A stretch of DNA of 64,000 nt from Streptomyces sp. ADI96-02 (GCF_003846185.1 NZ_ML123034.1:1611983-1675982), one strand, 5' to 3'. Numbered from the stretch's first letter, positions 28,832 to 38,474 are shown. Made by a program: numbers and translations. Notes: generated from the letters alone by a model not told the origin.

Positions 28832-29710
28832 TCAGCCCTTGACGGCTCCGGCGGACATGCCGGTGACCAGGTGCTTCTGTGCGAACAGGAAGACCAGGGC
28901 GGCCGGGATGGCGATGAGCACCGAGGCGGCGGTCATGGGGCCCCACTGGGCGCCGTACTGGTTGACGAACTTCTGCAGTCCGCCGGCGAGCGTGAGGTTC
29001 TCGTCGCCGACCATGAAGGCGGAGGCGTACGCGACCTCGCCCCAGGCGGTGATGAAGGAGTAGAACGCGGTGACCGCGAGGCCGGGCTTGGCCAGCGGCA
29101 GGATGAGCCGCCAGAAGGTGCCGAACGGGGTGAGGCCGTCGACCTGGCCGGACTCGTCGATCTCGCGCGGGATGGTGTCGAAGAAGCCCTTCATCATCCA
29201 GGCGCAGAACGGCACCGAGATGGTGAGGTAGGTGATGACGAGGCCGGCCGGCTGGTTGAGCAGGCCCATGGTCGACATGATGTTGTAGATCGGCACGATG
29301 AGGACGGCGACCGGGAACATCTGGGTGACCAGCAGCGTCCACATCAGCCCGCGCTTGCCGGGGAAGCGGAAGCGGCTGACGGCGTAGCCGGTGGTGGCGG
29401 AGACGAAGACGCCGATGACGGTGGAGAGCCCCGCGATGACCACGGAGTTGCCGAACCAGCTCAGGAACTCGGTGTCCCGGATCAGGTCGGTGTAGTTGAC
29501 GAACGTCGTCTCGCGGAAGAAGTCCGTGGTGGTGGCGAACTTGGCGGGCTTGAGCGAGGTCAGCAGGACCCACAGCACCGGGAAGACGGCGATCACCGAG
29601 GCGACGATCAGGGTGAGGTGCAGGCCGACGGAGGCGAGCGGGGAGCGGTGGCCGCGCAGCCGGGGCTTGCGGACGGCGGTCCGGCCGGGTGTTTCGGTGA
29701 CGGTGCTCAC
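28832..29710 (-). CDS. malG: Maltose/maltodextrin ABC permease MalG
   Basis: A 292-residue inner-membrane protein with about six TM segments. The EAA loop near residue 190 reads EIDESGQVDGLTPFGTFWRL then ILPLAKPGL, the contact site for the ATPase. The N-terminus has IAVFPVLWVLLTSLKP typical of MalG-type subunits. The GTG at 29710 overlaps the malF stop. No ATPase gene is in the operon; Streptomyces mal systems share the MsiK ATPase encoded elsewhere. Confidence 0.95.
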   Translation of the reverse strand: MSTVTETPGRTAVRKPRLRGHRSPLASVGLHLTLIVASVIAVFPVLWVLLTSLKPAKFATTTDFFRETTFVNYTDLIRDTEFLSWFGNSVVIAGLSTVIGVFVSATTGYAVSRFRFPGKRGLMWTLLVTQMFPVAVLIVPIYNIMSTMGLLNQPAGLVITYLTISVPFCAWMMKGFFDTIPREIDESGQVDGLTPFGTFWRLILPLAKPGLAVTAFYSFITAWGEVAYASAFMVGDENLTLAGGLQKFVNQYGAQWGPMTAASVLIAIPAALVFLFAQKHLVTGMSAGAVKG

Positions 29711-30723
29711 CAGTTGTCTCCCTGGGTGCGCAGGACTCGCCGGTAGACCACGGCGAAGAGCATCAGGAGTACGAGGATCAGCACGCCCCAGGTGGAGGAC
29801 TGCGCGAAGTCGCGCGGGCTGATCTCGAAGGAGAACTTGTACGCCTGGGTGACGAGGATCTGGGTGGCTTCGCCGGGTCCGCCGCGGGTCAGCAGGAAGA
29901 TCACCGGGAACATGTTGAAGGTCCAGATGGTGGAGAGCAGGATCACCGTGGTGGAGACCGGCCGCAGTCCGGGGAGCGTGATGTGGCGGAAGCGCTGCCA
30001 GGCGGTGGCGCCGTCCATCTCCGCGGCCTCGTACTGCTCGGACGGTATGGACTGGAGGCCGCCGAGGAGGGCGACCATCATGAACGGGATGCCGAGCCAG
30101 ACGTTGACGGCGATGACGGAGAACTTCGCCCAGGTGGGGTCGTTCAGCCACGGGATGCCGTCGATGCCCGCGCCGCCGAGGAGCTTGTTGAGCAGTCCGC
30201 GGTCCTCGTTGTAGAGGAAGCGCCAGGCGAAGACGGAGACGAAGCCGGGGATGGCCCAGGGCAGGATGAGGGCCATGCGGTAGGCGGAGCGTCCGGCGAT
30301 GCGGCGGTTGAGGATGTTCGCCAGCGCCATGCCGAGGCAGAAGGTGATGGTCACGCAGGAGACCGTCCACACCAGCGTCCAGCCGAGGGTGCCGAGGAAC
30401 TGCGAGCCGGTCAGCGCGTCGACGTAGTTGTCCACGCCGACGAACTCGTAGGTGGCGGGCAGTTCGTTGACGCCGATGGAGCGCGCGACGTTGCGCTCGT
30501 TGGCGTCCGTCAGCGACAGGTAGATGCCGCGCACCAGCGGGTAGCCGATGATCACGCCGATCACGAGGACGACCGGGGCGACCATGGCCCAGGCGTACCA
30601 GTGGGTCGACATGGAGCGCCGGACCTTGCCCGGCGGCCGGGGGGTGCCAGTACCGCGGCTCGGGCCGCGGACGACGTCGTCGTCCGCGGCCTTCACCACC
30701 GACTGGCTGGTGTGGACAGCCAT
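29707..30723 (-). CDS. malF: Maltose/maltodextrin ABC permease MalF
   Basis: A 338-residue membrane protein with about six TM segments, first TM AMVAPVVLVIGVIIGYPLV, and the EAA loop EAAEMDGATAWQRFRHITLP. It forms the heterodimeric channel with MalG. The ATG at 30723 (MAVHTSQS) has GGAAGG 12 bases upstream; longer in-frame extensions are low-complexity and overlap malE. It lies 19 bp downstream of malE. Confidence 0.95.
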   Translation of the reverse strand: MAVHTSQSVVKAADDDVVRGPSRGTGTPRPPGKVRRSMSTHWYAWAMVAPVVLVIGVIIGYPLVRGIYLSLTDANERNVARSIGVNELPATYEFVGVDNYVDALTGSQFLGTLGWTLVWTVSCVTITFCLGMALANILNRRIAGRSAYRMALILPWAIPGFVSVFAWRFLYNEDRGLLNKLLGGAGIDGIPWLNDPTWAKFSVIAVNVWLGIPFMMVALLGGLQSIPSEQYEAAEMDGATAWQRFRHITLPGLRPVSTTVILLSTIWTFNMFPVIFLLTRGGPGEATQILVTQAYKFSFEISPRDFAQSSTWGVLILVLLMLFAVVYRRVLRTQGDNW

Positions 30724-30742
30724 CAGTCGGCCAACCTTCCTG

Positions 30743-32014
30743 TTACTTCCAGCCCTTGAGGAGCTTGCGGTAGGAGTCGCCGGTCGCCTTGGCGGCCTTC
30801 TCCGGCGTGGTCTGGCCGGTGAGGACCTTGGTGTACTCGACACCGAGCGGGGCGAAGAGGCTGCCGCCCTCGGGGATCCAGGGGCGCTCGACCGCGGTCT
30901 CGACGACGGGCTTGAAGAAGCCGACGATCTCGCTGTTCACGGCCTCCTTCTTGGCGTACACGGAGGTGCGGGTCGGCAGCAGGTTCAGCTCGCCGGCGGC
31001 GGTGGTCTGCGCGTCCACGGACGTCATGTACTCGACGAAGGCGTAGGAGGCGTCGAGGTTCTTGGAGCCCGCGTAGACGGCGAGGTTGTGGCCGCCCTGC
31101 GCGGCGCCCTGCGCGGCGGAACCGGACGGCACCGTGGCGACGCCCAGGTTCGCCTTGTCGGCGAACTCCTTGCCGGTCAGGGTGTCGGCGACGGCCCAGG
31201 GGCCGTTGATCATCATGGCGACGTCGCCGTCCTTGAACGACTGCATCATGTTCTCCCAGCCGTCCGACGCGTCCGTCTTCGCGGTGCCGGAGTCGACCAG
31301 GTCCTTGACGGCCTTGAACGCCTTGACGCCCTGGGCGTTGTCGACGGTGACGGTCTTGCCGGCGGCGTCGACCAGGTCGCCGCCCTCGCCGTACAGGAAG
31401 GAGAGGAAGTAGTACGGGTCGTCGCCGCGCAGGTAGAGGCCGGTCTTGCCGGTCTTCGCCTTGATCTTCTCGGCGACGGTCTTCAGCTCGCCCAGGTCCT
31501 TGGGCGGCTCGACGCCGGCCTTCTCGAACATCTTCTTGTTGTAGAAGACGCCCATGGAGTCGATGACCTGCGGAACGGCGAAGGTCTTGTCCTGGTACTT
31601 CGTGGAGGCGACGGCCTGCTTGAGGAAGTCGTCCTGGTCCTTCAGCGCGGCGGTGCCGTCGAGCGGGGCCAGGTAGCCGAGGTCGGCGAACTCCGGCGTC
31701 CAGGCGACCTCGGAGCGGATCACGTCGGGGGCGCCGTCGCCGGCCTGGGCAGCGTTCTTGAACTTGTTCTGCGCCTCGCCGAACGGCACGTTGACGTACT
31801 TGACGTCGACCTTCGGGTGCTGCTTCTCGAAGCCTTCGGCCAGCTTCTTGAAGACCTTGTCCTCGCTGCCGACGTTCGAGGTGTCCCACCAGGTCACGGT
31901 GCCCGAGAGCTCGCCCGAGCTCTTGCCGCCGCCGGCCTCGTCGTCGCTGCCGCAGGCGGTCGCCGCGAGCGCCAGGGCCGCGACCAGGGCGGTGGCCGTT
32001 ATGCCACGTCGCAT
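30743..32014 (-). CDS. malE: Maltose/maltodextrin-binding lipoprotein MalE
   Basis: A 423-residue extracellular binding protein. The signal peptide ends in the lipobox LAATAC with the lipid-modified Cys21, followed by a flexible GSDDEAGGGKSSGE linker. The mature part has TVTWWDTSNVGSEDKVFKKL, DSMGVFYNKKMFEKAG and NGPWAVAD as in family 1 solute-binding proteins. AAGGAG sits seven bases before the ATG. First gene of the leftward malEFG-glucosidase-LacI operon; an operator lies about 85 bp upstream. Confidence 0.95.
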   Translation of the reverse strand: MRRGITATALVAALALAATACGSDDEAGGGKSSGELSGTVTWWDTSNVGSEDKVFKKLAEGFEKQHPKVDVKYVNVPFGEAQNKFKNAAQAGDGAPDVIRSEVAWTPEFADLGYLAPLDGTAALKDQDDFLKQAVASTKYQDKTFAVPQVIDSMGVFYNKKMFEKAGVEPPKDLGELKTVAEKIKAKTGKTGLYLRGDDPYYFLSFLYGEGGDLVDAAGKTVTVDNAQGVKAFKAVKDLVDSGTAKTDASDGWENMMQSFKDGDVAMMINGPWAVADTLTGKEFADKANLGVATVPSGSAAQGAAQGGHNLAVYAGSKNLDASYAFVEYMTSVDAQTTAAGELNLLPTRTSVYAKKEAVNSEIVGFFKPVVETAVERPWIPEGGSLFAPLGVEYTKVLTGQTTPEKAAKATGDSYRKLLKGWK

Positions 32015-32096
32015 CTGAACTCCTTCAACTGCCGTACCGCTCCGTCGCGGCGCCGGGTCGACGTGAACGTAACAAGGATGAAAGACGACCGAAAGA

Positions 32097-32119
32097 GCTT
32101 GCGGAAGATTTCTGCAAGC
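32097..32119. promoter_or_regulatory. MalR operator upstream of malE
   Basis: GCTTGCGGAA (32097 to 32106), GAT, TTCTGCAAGC (32110 to 32119): 9 of 10 positions pair. It lies 83 bp upstream of the malE ATG. Confidence 0.75.
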
Positions 32120-32257
32120 CCTGGCGATCGTTACATTCGCGTGTCCTCAAGGTTGCCGTCAAGCCCCTTGACGAGAACCGCCACCCCCTGGCAGAGCCCG
32201 GCGGGGCTGGGCATATCCGCAGTGCGACGATCCGACTTCGGTCCGCGATCCGGGGCC

Positions 32258-32279
32258 GCAAGAGCTTGCAAGAGTTTGC
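32258..32279. promoter_or_regulatory. Operator cluster on the malR side
   Basis: GCAAG-AG-CTTGC (32258 to 32269) overlaps the palindrome CTTGCAAG (32265 to 32272) and a further GAGTTTGC half-site. It is about 150 bp upstream of the malR ATG. Confidence 0.6.
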
Positions 32280-32430
32280 CGGAGCCGGCCCGGCGAAGAC
32301 CGTTCCGACGGCGGCTTCCAGCCACGGTGAGCGGCCTCGCGGCGGGGCCGTCCGGGCCGTCCGCGACGGGCCCGCGCCCCGCCCCCGGCACAGTGGGCAA
32401 TCCGACACCGGCCCGGTACAGTCGCCTTCC

Positions 32431-33474
32431 ATGACCGCACGGCTTGCCGATATCGCAACTCAGGCGGGGGTCAGCGAAGCAACGGTCAGCCGGGTCCTGA
32501 ACGGCAAGCCCGGAGTAGCGGCGGCCACCCGCGAATCCGTCCTCGCGGCACTCGACGTGCTGGGCTACGAACGTCCGGTACGGCTGCGCAGGCGCAGCGC
32601 GGGGCTGGTCGGTCTGATCACGCCGGAGCTGGAGAACCCGATCTTCCCGGCGCTGGCCCAGGTCATCGGCCAGGCGCTGACCCGGCAGGGATACACCCCC
32701 GTGCTGGCGACCCAGACCCCCGGCGGCTCCACCGAGGACGAGCTGACGGAGATGCTGGTGGACCGGGGCGTCTCCGGCATCATCTTCGTCTCCGGGCTGC
32801 ACGCCGACACCTCGGCCGACATGCAGCGGTACGAGCAACTGCGCGGACAGGGAGTCCCCTTCGTCCTGGTGAACGGCTTCTCGTCGCAAGTGCGGGCGCC
32901 GTTCATCTCGCCGGACGACCGGGCGGCGATGCGACTGGCGGTCACGCACCTGGTGGCGCTCGGGCACCAGCGGATCGGACTCGCGGTCGGCCCCAAGCGC
33001 TTCGTGCCGGTGCTGCGCAAGATCGAGGGGTTCCACCTCACGATGCGCGAGCAGCTGGGGCTCTCCACCGAGGAGGTGGAGGAGCTGATCCAGCACTCTC
33101 TGTACACCCTGGAGGGCGGTCAGGCCGCCGCCTCGGCCCTGATGGAGCGCGGCTGCACGGCGGTGGTGTGCGCGAGCGACATGATGGCGCTCGGCGCGAT
33201 CCGGGCGGCCCGCCGGCTCGCGCGCGAGGTGCCGCGCGACCTGTCGGTCGTCGGTTACGACGACTCGCCCCTCATAGCGTTCACCGACCCGCCGCTGACC
33301 ACCATCCGCCAGCCGGTCACGGCGATGGGCCAGGCCGCCGTCCGCACGCTCCTGGAGGAGATCGGCGGAACCCCGGCCCCGCACAGCGAGTTCGTCTTCA
33401 TGCCTGAGCTGGTGGTACGCGGTTCAACGGCTTCCGGACCCGGACACGCGTCAGGGTCGCACAGTCGTCCCTGA
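32431..33474 (+). CDS. malR: LacI-family maltose regulator MalR
   Basis: A 347-residue regulator. The HTH reads LADIATQAGVSEATVSRVLN and the hinge region YERPVRLRRRSAGLVGLITP. The effector domain contains GVSGIIFVSGLHADTSADMQ, VPRDLSVVGYDDSPLIAF and FTDPPLTTIRQPV. Divergent from malE with shared operators, as in other Streptomyces, where MalR represses malEFG and exoamylase genes and is released by maltotriose-type inducers. The ATG at 32431 begins directly before the HTH; longer in-frame starts are not supported. Confidence 0.94.
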   Translation: MTARLADIATQAGVSEATVSRVLNGKPGVAAATRESVLAALDVLGYERPVRLRRRSAGLVGLITPELENPIFPALAQVIGQALTRQGYTPVLATQTPGGSTEDELTEMLVDRGVSGIIFVSGLHADTSADMQRYEQLRGQGVPFVLVNGFSSQVRAPFISPDDRAAMRLAVTHLVALGHQRIGLAVGPKRFVPVLRKIEGFHLTMREQLGLSTEEVEELIQHSLYTLEGGQAAASALMERGCTAVVCASDMMALGAIRAARRLAREVPRDLSVVGYDDSPLIAFTDPPLTTIRQPVTAMGQAAVRTLLEEIGGTPAPHSEFVFMPELVVRGSTASGPGHASGSHSRP

Positions 33475-33550
33475 GACGCAGGACGTGCGGCCCGCACCCG
33501 ACCGGAGGATGATCGAGCGGAGGGGGACGTATCTGGCAGACTCTGTGCCT

Positions 33551-34510
33551 ATGGGTGAGACATACGTGAGAGAACACGAAGGCCGGTCGGCGACCAGCCC
33601 GTCACCCATCGTGGACGAGGCGGCCCCCGAGGCCCGGCGCGAGAACCGCGTGATGAACAGGATCCGGTCGATGCGAGCGCCCCGGCGCCCGCGGCTCTGG
33701 TTCGAAATCCTGCTCATCGCGGTCAGTTACTGGCTGTACTCACTGGTGCGCAACGCCGTCCCGGAGCAGAAGGCCGAGGCCCTGCGCAACGCCGACTGGA
33801 TCTGGTCGGCCGAGAAGACGATGGGCCTGGCATTCGAGGAAACGGTCAACCACGCGGTCAATTCCGTGACATGGCTGGTCATCTCGATGAACTACTACTA
33901 CGCGACCCTGCACTTCGTGGTGACCATCGGGGTGCTGGTCTGGCTCTTCCGCCGCCACCCTGGCCGCTACGCGGCGACCCGGCTCGTCCTCTTCGCGACG
34001 ACGGCCGTGGCCCTGCTCGGCTACTACCTCTACCCGTTGGCCCCGCCCCGCCTGATGCGCGGCGGGAACTTCATCGACACGGTGCTGCTGCACCAGACCT
34101 GGGGCTCGATGGCCTCGGGCAACTTCAAGAACGTGTCGAACCAGTACGCGGCGATGCCGTCGATGCACATCGGCTGGTCCCTCTGGTGCGGTCTGACGAT
34201 CTTCACGCTGGCCTCGGCGCCGTGGGCGAAGATCCTGGGCCTGCTCTACCCGACGGTCACGCTGGTCGTGATCGTGGCGACCGCCAACCACTTCTGGCTG
34301 GACGCGGCGGGCGGCATGGCCTGCCTCGCCTTCGGCTACGCGGTCTCCCGCCTCTGGTACGGCTCGCTCCCGCACCATCTACCGAAACAGATCCCCTCCG
34401 ACGGACGGCGGAACCGCCTCACCGGTATCCGCCGGAAGCTCCGGCCACGGCCCCTTGCGGCCTCGCGGGTGCGGGCCGCGGAGGCGGACGCGGCGGCCCG
34501 CCGCCCGTAG
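33551..34510 (+). CDS. PAP2/aureobasidin-resistance-type integral membrane protein
   Basis: A 319-residue membrane protein with about six TM segments. The family motifs are NYYYATLHFVVTIGVLVWLF, YAAMPSMHIGWSLWCGLTIF and ANHFWLDAAGGMAC; the two His residues are the expected catalytic pair of phosphatidic-acid-phosphatase-like and inositol-phosphoceramide-synthase-like enzymes. A role in phospholipid or polyprenyl phosphate chemistry is likely, the substrate is not known. The basic C-terminal tail is cytoplasmic. The ATG at 33551 is preferred; an in-frame start near 33488 is possible. Downstream of malR on the same strand. Confidence 0.82.
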   Translation: MGETYVREHEGRSATSPSPIVDEAAPEARRENRVMNRIRSMRAPRRPRLWFEILLIAVSYWLYSLVRNAVPEQKAEALRNADWIWSAEKTMGLAFEETVNHAVNSVTWLVISMNYYYATLHFVVTIGVLVWLFRRHPGRYAATRLVLFATTAVALLGYYLYPLAPPRLMRGGNFIDTVLLHQTWGSMASGNFKNVSNQYAAMPSMHIGWSLWCGLTIFTLASAPWAKILGLLYPTVTLVVIVATANHFWLDAAGGMACLAFGYAVSRLWYGSLPHHLPKQIPSDGRRNRLTGIRRKLRPRPLAASRVRAAEADAAARRP

Positions 34511-34522
34511 CGGCGCGGTCCC

Positions 34523-34595
34523 GTCCGGGACCCGGCGTCCGGGACCCGGCCTCCGGACAGGACGGTCGTGGCGGCGGGTCCGTCCGGGACCCGGC
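34523..34595. repeat. Three direct copies of GTCCGGGACCCGGC
   Basis: Copies at 34523 to 34536, 34537 to 34550 and 34582 to 34595 fill the gap between the convergent PAP2-like and glnE genes. Each unit contains its own GGGACCC palindrome, so the set can fold and may terminate transcription from both sides. Confidence 0.7.
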
Positions 34596-34603
34596 CGCCG
34601 CGC

Positions 34604-37600
34604 TCACCCCGCCGCGCCGTAGAACCGCTCCTCCACCACCGCCCGCGCCCGCCGCGTGATCCGCCGGTAGTCGTCCAGCATGTCGCCGACGTGCCCCGGC
34701 TCGTAGCCCAGGTACCGGCCCACCGCCGTCGTCTCGCGCGGGTTCGACGGGAACGTGTCGCCGGGCCTCCCGCGCACCAGCATCACCGCGTTGCGCACCC
34801 GGGAGGCCAGCACCCAGGCGTCGTCCAGCGTCCGGGCGTCCTCCGCCGGGATCAGCCCGGCCGCGCACGCCGCGGCCAGGGCCCGGCGGGTCCGCGTGGT
34901 GCGCAGCCCCGGCTCCGCCGATCCGTGCCGCATCTGCATCAGCTGCACGGTCCACTCGACATCGCTCAGCCCGCCCCGGCCCAGCTTCGCGTGGAGCGTC
35001 GGATCGGCTCCGCGCGGCATCCGCTCGGACTCCATCCGCGCCTTGAGCCGCCGGATCTCGCGGACCGCGTCGTCGTCCAGCCCGTCCGCCGGGTACCGCA
35101 GAGGATCGATCAGCTCGACGAAGTCCCGGCCCAGCTCCGCGTCGCCCGCGATCGGCTCCGCCCGCAGCAGCGCCTGGCTCTCCCAGGCCAGCGACCACCG
35201 CCGGTAGTACGCGGCGTACGACTTCAGCGTCCGCACCAGCGGCCCGCTCTTGCCCTCCGGACGCAGGTCGGCGTCGATCAGCAGCGGCGGGTCCGCGGTC
35301 GGCAGCTGGAGCAGCCGCCGCATCTCGGCGATGACCGCGTTGGCCGCGCGGCTCGCCTCCTCGTCGCTCACGCCGTCCCGCGGCCGGTGCACGAAGAGCA
35401 CGTCCGCGTCGGACCCGTAGCTCAGCTCGTGCCCGCCGAAGCGGCCCATGCCGATGACCGCGAACCGGGTCGGCAGGGTGTCGCCCCACCGCTCGCGCAC
35501 GGCGGCCCGCAGCGCGCCCGCGACGGTGGCGGCGTTGAGGTCGGTGACGGCGGAGCCGACCCGGTCCACGAGGGCCCCGTGGTCCTGCTCGGCCGGGTTC
35601 TCCTCGGTGCCGTACGAGCCGATGATGTCCGCGGCGGTCGTACGGAACAGCTCCCTGCGCCGCACGCCGCGCACCACCGCGACCGCCGACTCCGCGCCGT
35701 CCGCCCGCCCCACGGCGGCCAGCACCTCCTGCTCCAGGTGCTCCCGGGTGCGCGGCCTCAGCCCCTCCGGATCGCCCAGGATCGCCACCGCCTCCGGGGC
35801 CCGCAGCAGCAGGTCCGGGGCGAGGCGGCCGGCGGAGAGGACCCGGGCCAGGTTCTCGGCGGCGGCGCCCTCGTCGCGCAGCAGCCGGAGGTACCACGGG
35901 GTCTTGCCCAGCGCGTCGGACACCTTGCGGAAACCGAGCAGCCCGGCGTCCGGGTCGGCGGAGTCCGCGAACCAGCCGAGCAGCACCGGCAGCAGGGTCC
36001 GCTGGATGGCGGCCTTGCGCGAGACCCCGGAGGACAGGGCCTCCAGATGGCGCAGGGCCGCGCCCGGATCGGCGTAACCGAGGGCCTCCAGCCGCAGCGC
36101 CGCCGCCTTCGCGCTGAGCCGGGACTCCGCGGGGGCCAGCTGGGCGACGGCGTCGAGCAGCGGGCGGTAGAAGATCTTCTCGTGCAGCCGCCGTACGACG
36201 GAGGCGTGCCGCCGCCACGCCTTGTTCAGCTCCGCCACCGGATCGGTGCGCATGCCGAGCGACCGCCCGAGCCGCCGCAGGTCCGCCTCGTCGTCGGGCA
36301 CCAGATGGGTGCGGCGCAGCCGGAAGAGCTGGATGCGGTGCTCCATGGAGCGCAGGAAGCGGTACGCCTCGTCGAGCTGCGCGGCGTCCGCGCGGCCCAC
36401 GTACCCGCCTTCGGCGAGCGCCCGCAGCGCCTCCAGGGTCGTCCCGCTGTGCAGCGAGGCGTCGCTGCGGCCGTGCACCAACTGGAGGAGCTGTACGGCG
36501 AACTCGACGTCCCGCAGGCCGCCGGGGCCGAGCTTGAGCTCGCGCTCGACCCGGTCGGCGGGGATGTTGTCGACGACCCGGCGGCGCATCTTCTGCACGT
36601 CGGAGACGAAGTTCTCCCGGTCGGCCGCCTGCCACACGAGCGGTGAGACGGCCTCCACGTACTCCGCGCCGAGCTCCGGGTCGCCGGCGACCGCACGGGC
36701 CTTCAGCAGGGCCTGGAACTCCCAGGTCTTGGCCCACCGCTGGTAGTAGGCGAGGTGCGAGGACAGGGTCCGCACCAGCGGCCCGTTGCGGCCCTCGGGG
36801 CGCAGGTTGGCGTCGACCGGCCAGATGGACCCCTCGACGGTGGTGTCGGAGCAGATCCGCATCAGGTGCGCGGCGAGCCGGGTGGCGGCCTGCATCGCCG
36901 CCGTCTCCTCCGCCCCGGCCGCCGCCTCCCCGACGAAGATCACGTCGACGTCGGAGACGTAGTTCAGCTCGTGCCCGCCGCACTTGCCCATCGCGACGAC
37001 GGCGAGCCGGCACTGCGCCGCGTCCTCGGGGGCGGCGGTGCGGGCGATGGCGAGCGCGGCGCGCAGGGTGGCGGTGGCGAGGTCGGCCAGTTCGGCGGCC
37101 GTCTGGGCCAGGTCGGTCGTCCCGCAGACGTCCCGGGCGGCCAGGGTGAGCAGGCAGCGGCGGTAGGCGACGCGCAGGGAGTCCGGGTCGACGGCTTCGG
37201 CGAGGCCCCGCTCGAAGTCCGCTACCCCGGGGTGCAGGTCGGCGGCCTCGTAGGTGACGAGGGCCTGCCAGTCGCGCGGATGGCGGGCCAGGTGGTCGCC
37301 CAGCGCCTCCGAGGCGCCGAGGACGCCGAGCAGCCGGTCGCGCAGCGGTTTGGCGGTGACGAGCGTGTCGAGCAGTACCTGCCGCTCGCCCTCCTCCTCG
37401 GCCTCGACGATCCGGACCAGGCCGCGCAGCGCGAGATCGGGGTCGGCGGTGGCGCCGAGGGCTTCCAGCAGGACCGGATCGGACCGGACGGAGGACAGGG
37501 CGTCGATCTCCAGCAGGTCCTCGGCGGCGGACGGATCGGTGAACCCGTGCCGCAGCAGCCTGGTGAACGTACTGCTCCTGCGCCCCGGCACCGTCGTCAT
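34604..37600 (-). CDS. glnE: Glutamine-synthetase adenylyltransferase/deadenylylase GlnE
   Basis: A 998-residue protein, the usual length. It carries two nucleotidyltransferase domains: GKCGGHELNYVSDVDVIF near 204 to 222 and GMGRFGGHELSYGSDADVLF near 717 to 735, each followed by a helical GlnD-type domain. It controls type I glutamine synthetase by reversible adenylylation of a tyrosine. The ATG at 37600 is chosen because it gives the normal length. The glnII remnant at 13705 is not a GlnE target; GSII is not adenylylated. Confidence 0.95.
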   Translation of the reverse strand: MTTVPGRRSSTFTRLLRHGFTDPSAAEDLLEIDALSSVRSDPVLLEALGATADPDLALRGLVRIVEAEEEGERQVLLDTLVTAKPLRDRLLGVLGASEALGDHLARHPRDWQALVTYEAADLHPGVADFERGLAEAVDPDSLRVAYRRCLLTLAARDVCGTTDLAQTAAELADLATATLRAALAIARTAAPEDAAQCRLAVVAMGKCGGHELNYVSDVDVIFVGEAAAGAEETAAMQAATRLAAHLMRICSDTTVEGSIWPVDANLRPEGRNGPLVRTLSSHLAYYQRWAKTWEFQALLKARAVAGDPELGAEYVEAVSPLVWQAADRENFVSDVQKMRRRVVDNIPADRVERELKLGPGGLRDVEFAVQLLQLVHGRSDASLHSGTTLEALRALAEGGYVGRADAAQLDEAYRFLRSMEHRIQLFRLRRTHLVPDDEADLRRLGRSLGMRTDPVAELNKAWRRHASVVRRLHEKIFYRPLLDAVAQLAPAESRLSAKAAALRLEALGYADPGAALRHLEALSSGVSRKAAIQRTLLPVLLGWFADSADPDAGLLGFRKVSDALGKTPWYLRLLRDEGAAAENLARVLSAGRLAPDLLLRAPEAVAILGDPEGLRPRTREHLEQEVLAAVGRADGAESAVAVVRGVRRRELFRTTAADIIGSYGTEENPAEQDHGALVDRVGSAVTDLNAATVAGALRAAVRERWGDTLPTRFAVIGMGRFGGHELSYGSDADVLFVHRPRDGVSDEEASRAANAVIAEMRRLLQLPTADPPLLIDADLRPEGKSGPLVRTLKSYAAYYRRWSLAWESQALLRAEPIAGDAELGRDFVELIDPLRYPADGLDDDAVREIRRLKARMESERMPRGADPTLHAKLGRGGLSDVEWTVQLMQMRHGSAEPGLRTTRTRRALAAACAAGLIPAEDARTLDDAWVLASRVRNAVMLVRGRPGDTFPSNPRETTAVGRYLGYEPGHVGDMLDDYRRITRRARAVVEERFYGAAG

Positions 37601-37937
37601 TCCGCGCTCCCCTGCCCGCCGACCCATTTCCGTGCACGCGCGTGCGCCACAGCCCGTCCGGCCCGAGGGCTGTCCCGCGCTCCCTGCCGGGCGCGCGAGA
37701 TCGGCCGCTTCACCGCGCAGCCGCGTCGGAGCACCCGCGTACGCCCAGTATGCGGGCGCGGCCCCGCCACGCGACGCACCGCGTACGGCATCGCGCGCGG
37801 ATCCGGAGGGATCGCGGGAAGGTTCTGGAGGGTGCCGGTACGCACCCGGGTCCGCGATCCCGCCGCCGCGGCGATGAATTCGGCACGGTCGCGGAGTCCA
37901 CCCACCGTCATCGCACCACCGCATCCCGGGAGGAACC
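37601..37937. other. 337 bp divergent gap with nested inverted repeats
   Basis: No ORF was supported. GGGATCGCGG (37808 to 37817) pairs perfectly with CCGCGATCCC (37852 to 37861), and inside lies GGGTGC (37830 to 37835) with GCACCC (37842 to 37847). The structure is about 80 bp before the PNPOx-like gene and 210 bp from glnE. No promoter was clear. Confidence 0.5.
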
Positions 37938-38474
37938 ATGCCCACGTACGAGCAGGACCCGGTCGTCGAGCTGGACGCGCGCTACAGCGGCGAGGACGCC
38001 CGGCCGGGCCCGTGGCCGGAGACCGCCGCCGTCCTGGCCTCGGCCCCGCTGTACTGGCTGTCCACGGTCCGCCCCGACGGCCGCCCGCACGTCACACCGC
38101 TGATCGGCGTCTGGTCGCACGGCGCGCTGCACTTCTCCACCGGACCGGAGGAGCGCAAGGCGCACAATCTGCGGGCCAACCCGGAGGCGGTCCTGACGAC
38201 CGGGGCGAACACCCTCGACGCCGGACTCGACGTGGTGGTCGAGGGCCGGGCGGAGCGGGTGACGGAGCACGGACGGCTGACCGGGCTGGCGCGGGAGTGG
38301 GAGGCGAAGTACGGCGGCGACTGGCGCTTCGGGGTCGAGGACGGGGCCTTCACGCACAGCCGCGGGACGGGCCGGGCCCTGGTGTTCGCCGTGTCGCCCC
38401 GTACGGTCTTCGGCTTCGGCAAGGGCGAGCCGTTCAGCCAGACCCGGTACCGGTTCCCGGAGCGGTCCCGGTGA
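37938..38474 (+). CDS. Pyridoxamine-5'-phosphate-oxidase-fold protein
   Basis: A 178-residue split beta-barrel protein. The flavin-binding pattern is LYWLSTVRPDGRPHVTPLIG then ALHFSTGPEERKAHNL, and VVVEGRAERVTEH follows. Actinobacterial members bind FMN or F420 and reduce varied small substrates; a true PdxH is longer. GGGAGGAACC precedes the ATG. Its 3' end overlaps the convergent PrmC-like gene by 41 bp. Confidence 0.88.
   Translation: MPTYEQDPVVELDARYSGEDARPGPWPETAAVLASAPLYWLSTVRPDGRPHVTPLIGVWSHGALHFSTGPEERKAHNLRANPEAVLTTGANTLDAGLDVVVEGRAERVTEHGRLTGLAREWEAKYGGDWRFGVEDGAFTHSRGTGRALVFAVSPRTVFGFGKGEPFSQTRYRFPERSR

Larger units (their letters stand above)
32015..32430. other. 416 bp divergent malE/malR control region
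   Basis: No gene was found. It contains two clusters of CTTGC/GCAAG inverted repeats, one on the malE side and one on the malR side, and a CGTCAAG-CCC-CTTGACG repeat (32157 to 32173) between them. The layout suggests repression of malE and autoregulation of malR. Confidence 0.7.

Noticed and set aside
34604..37945. Extended glnE start about 115 codons upstream
   Set aside because: The extension is Arg/Gly/Ala low complexity, and the start at 37600 gives the normal GlnE length.
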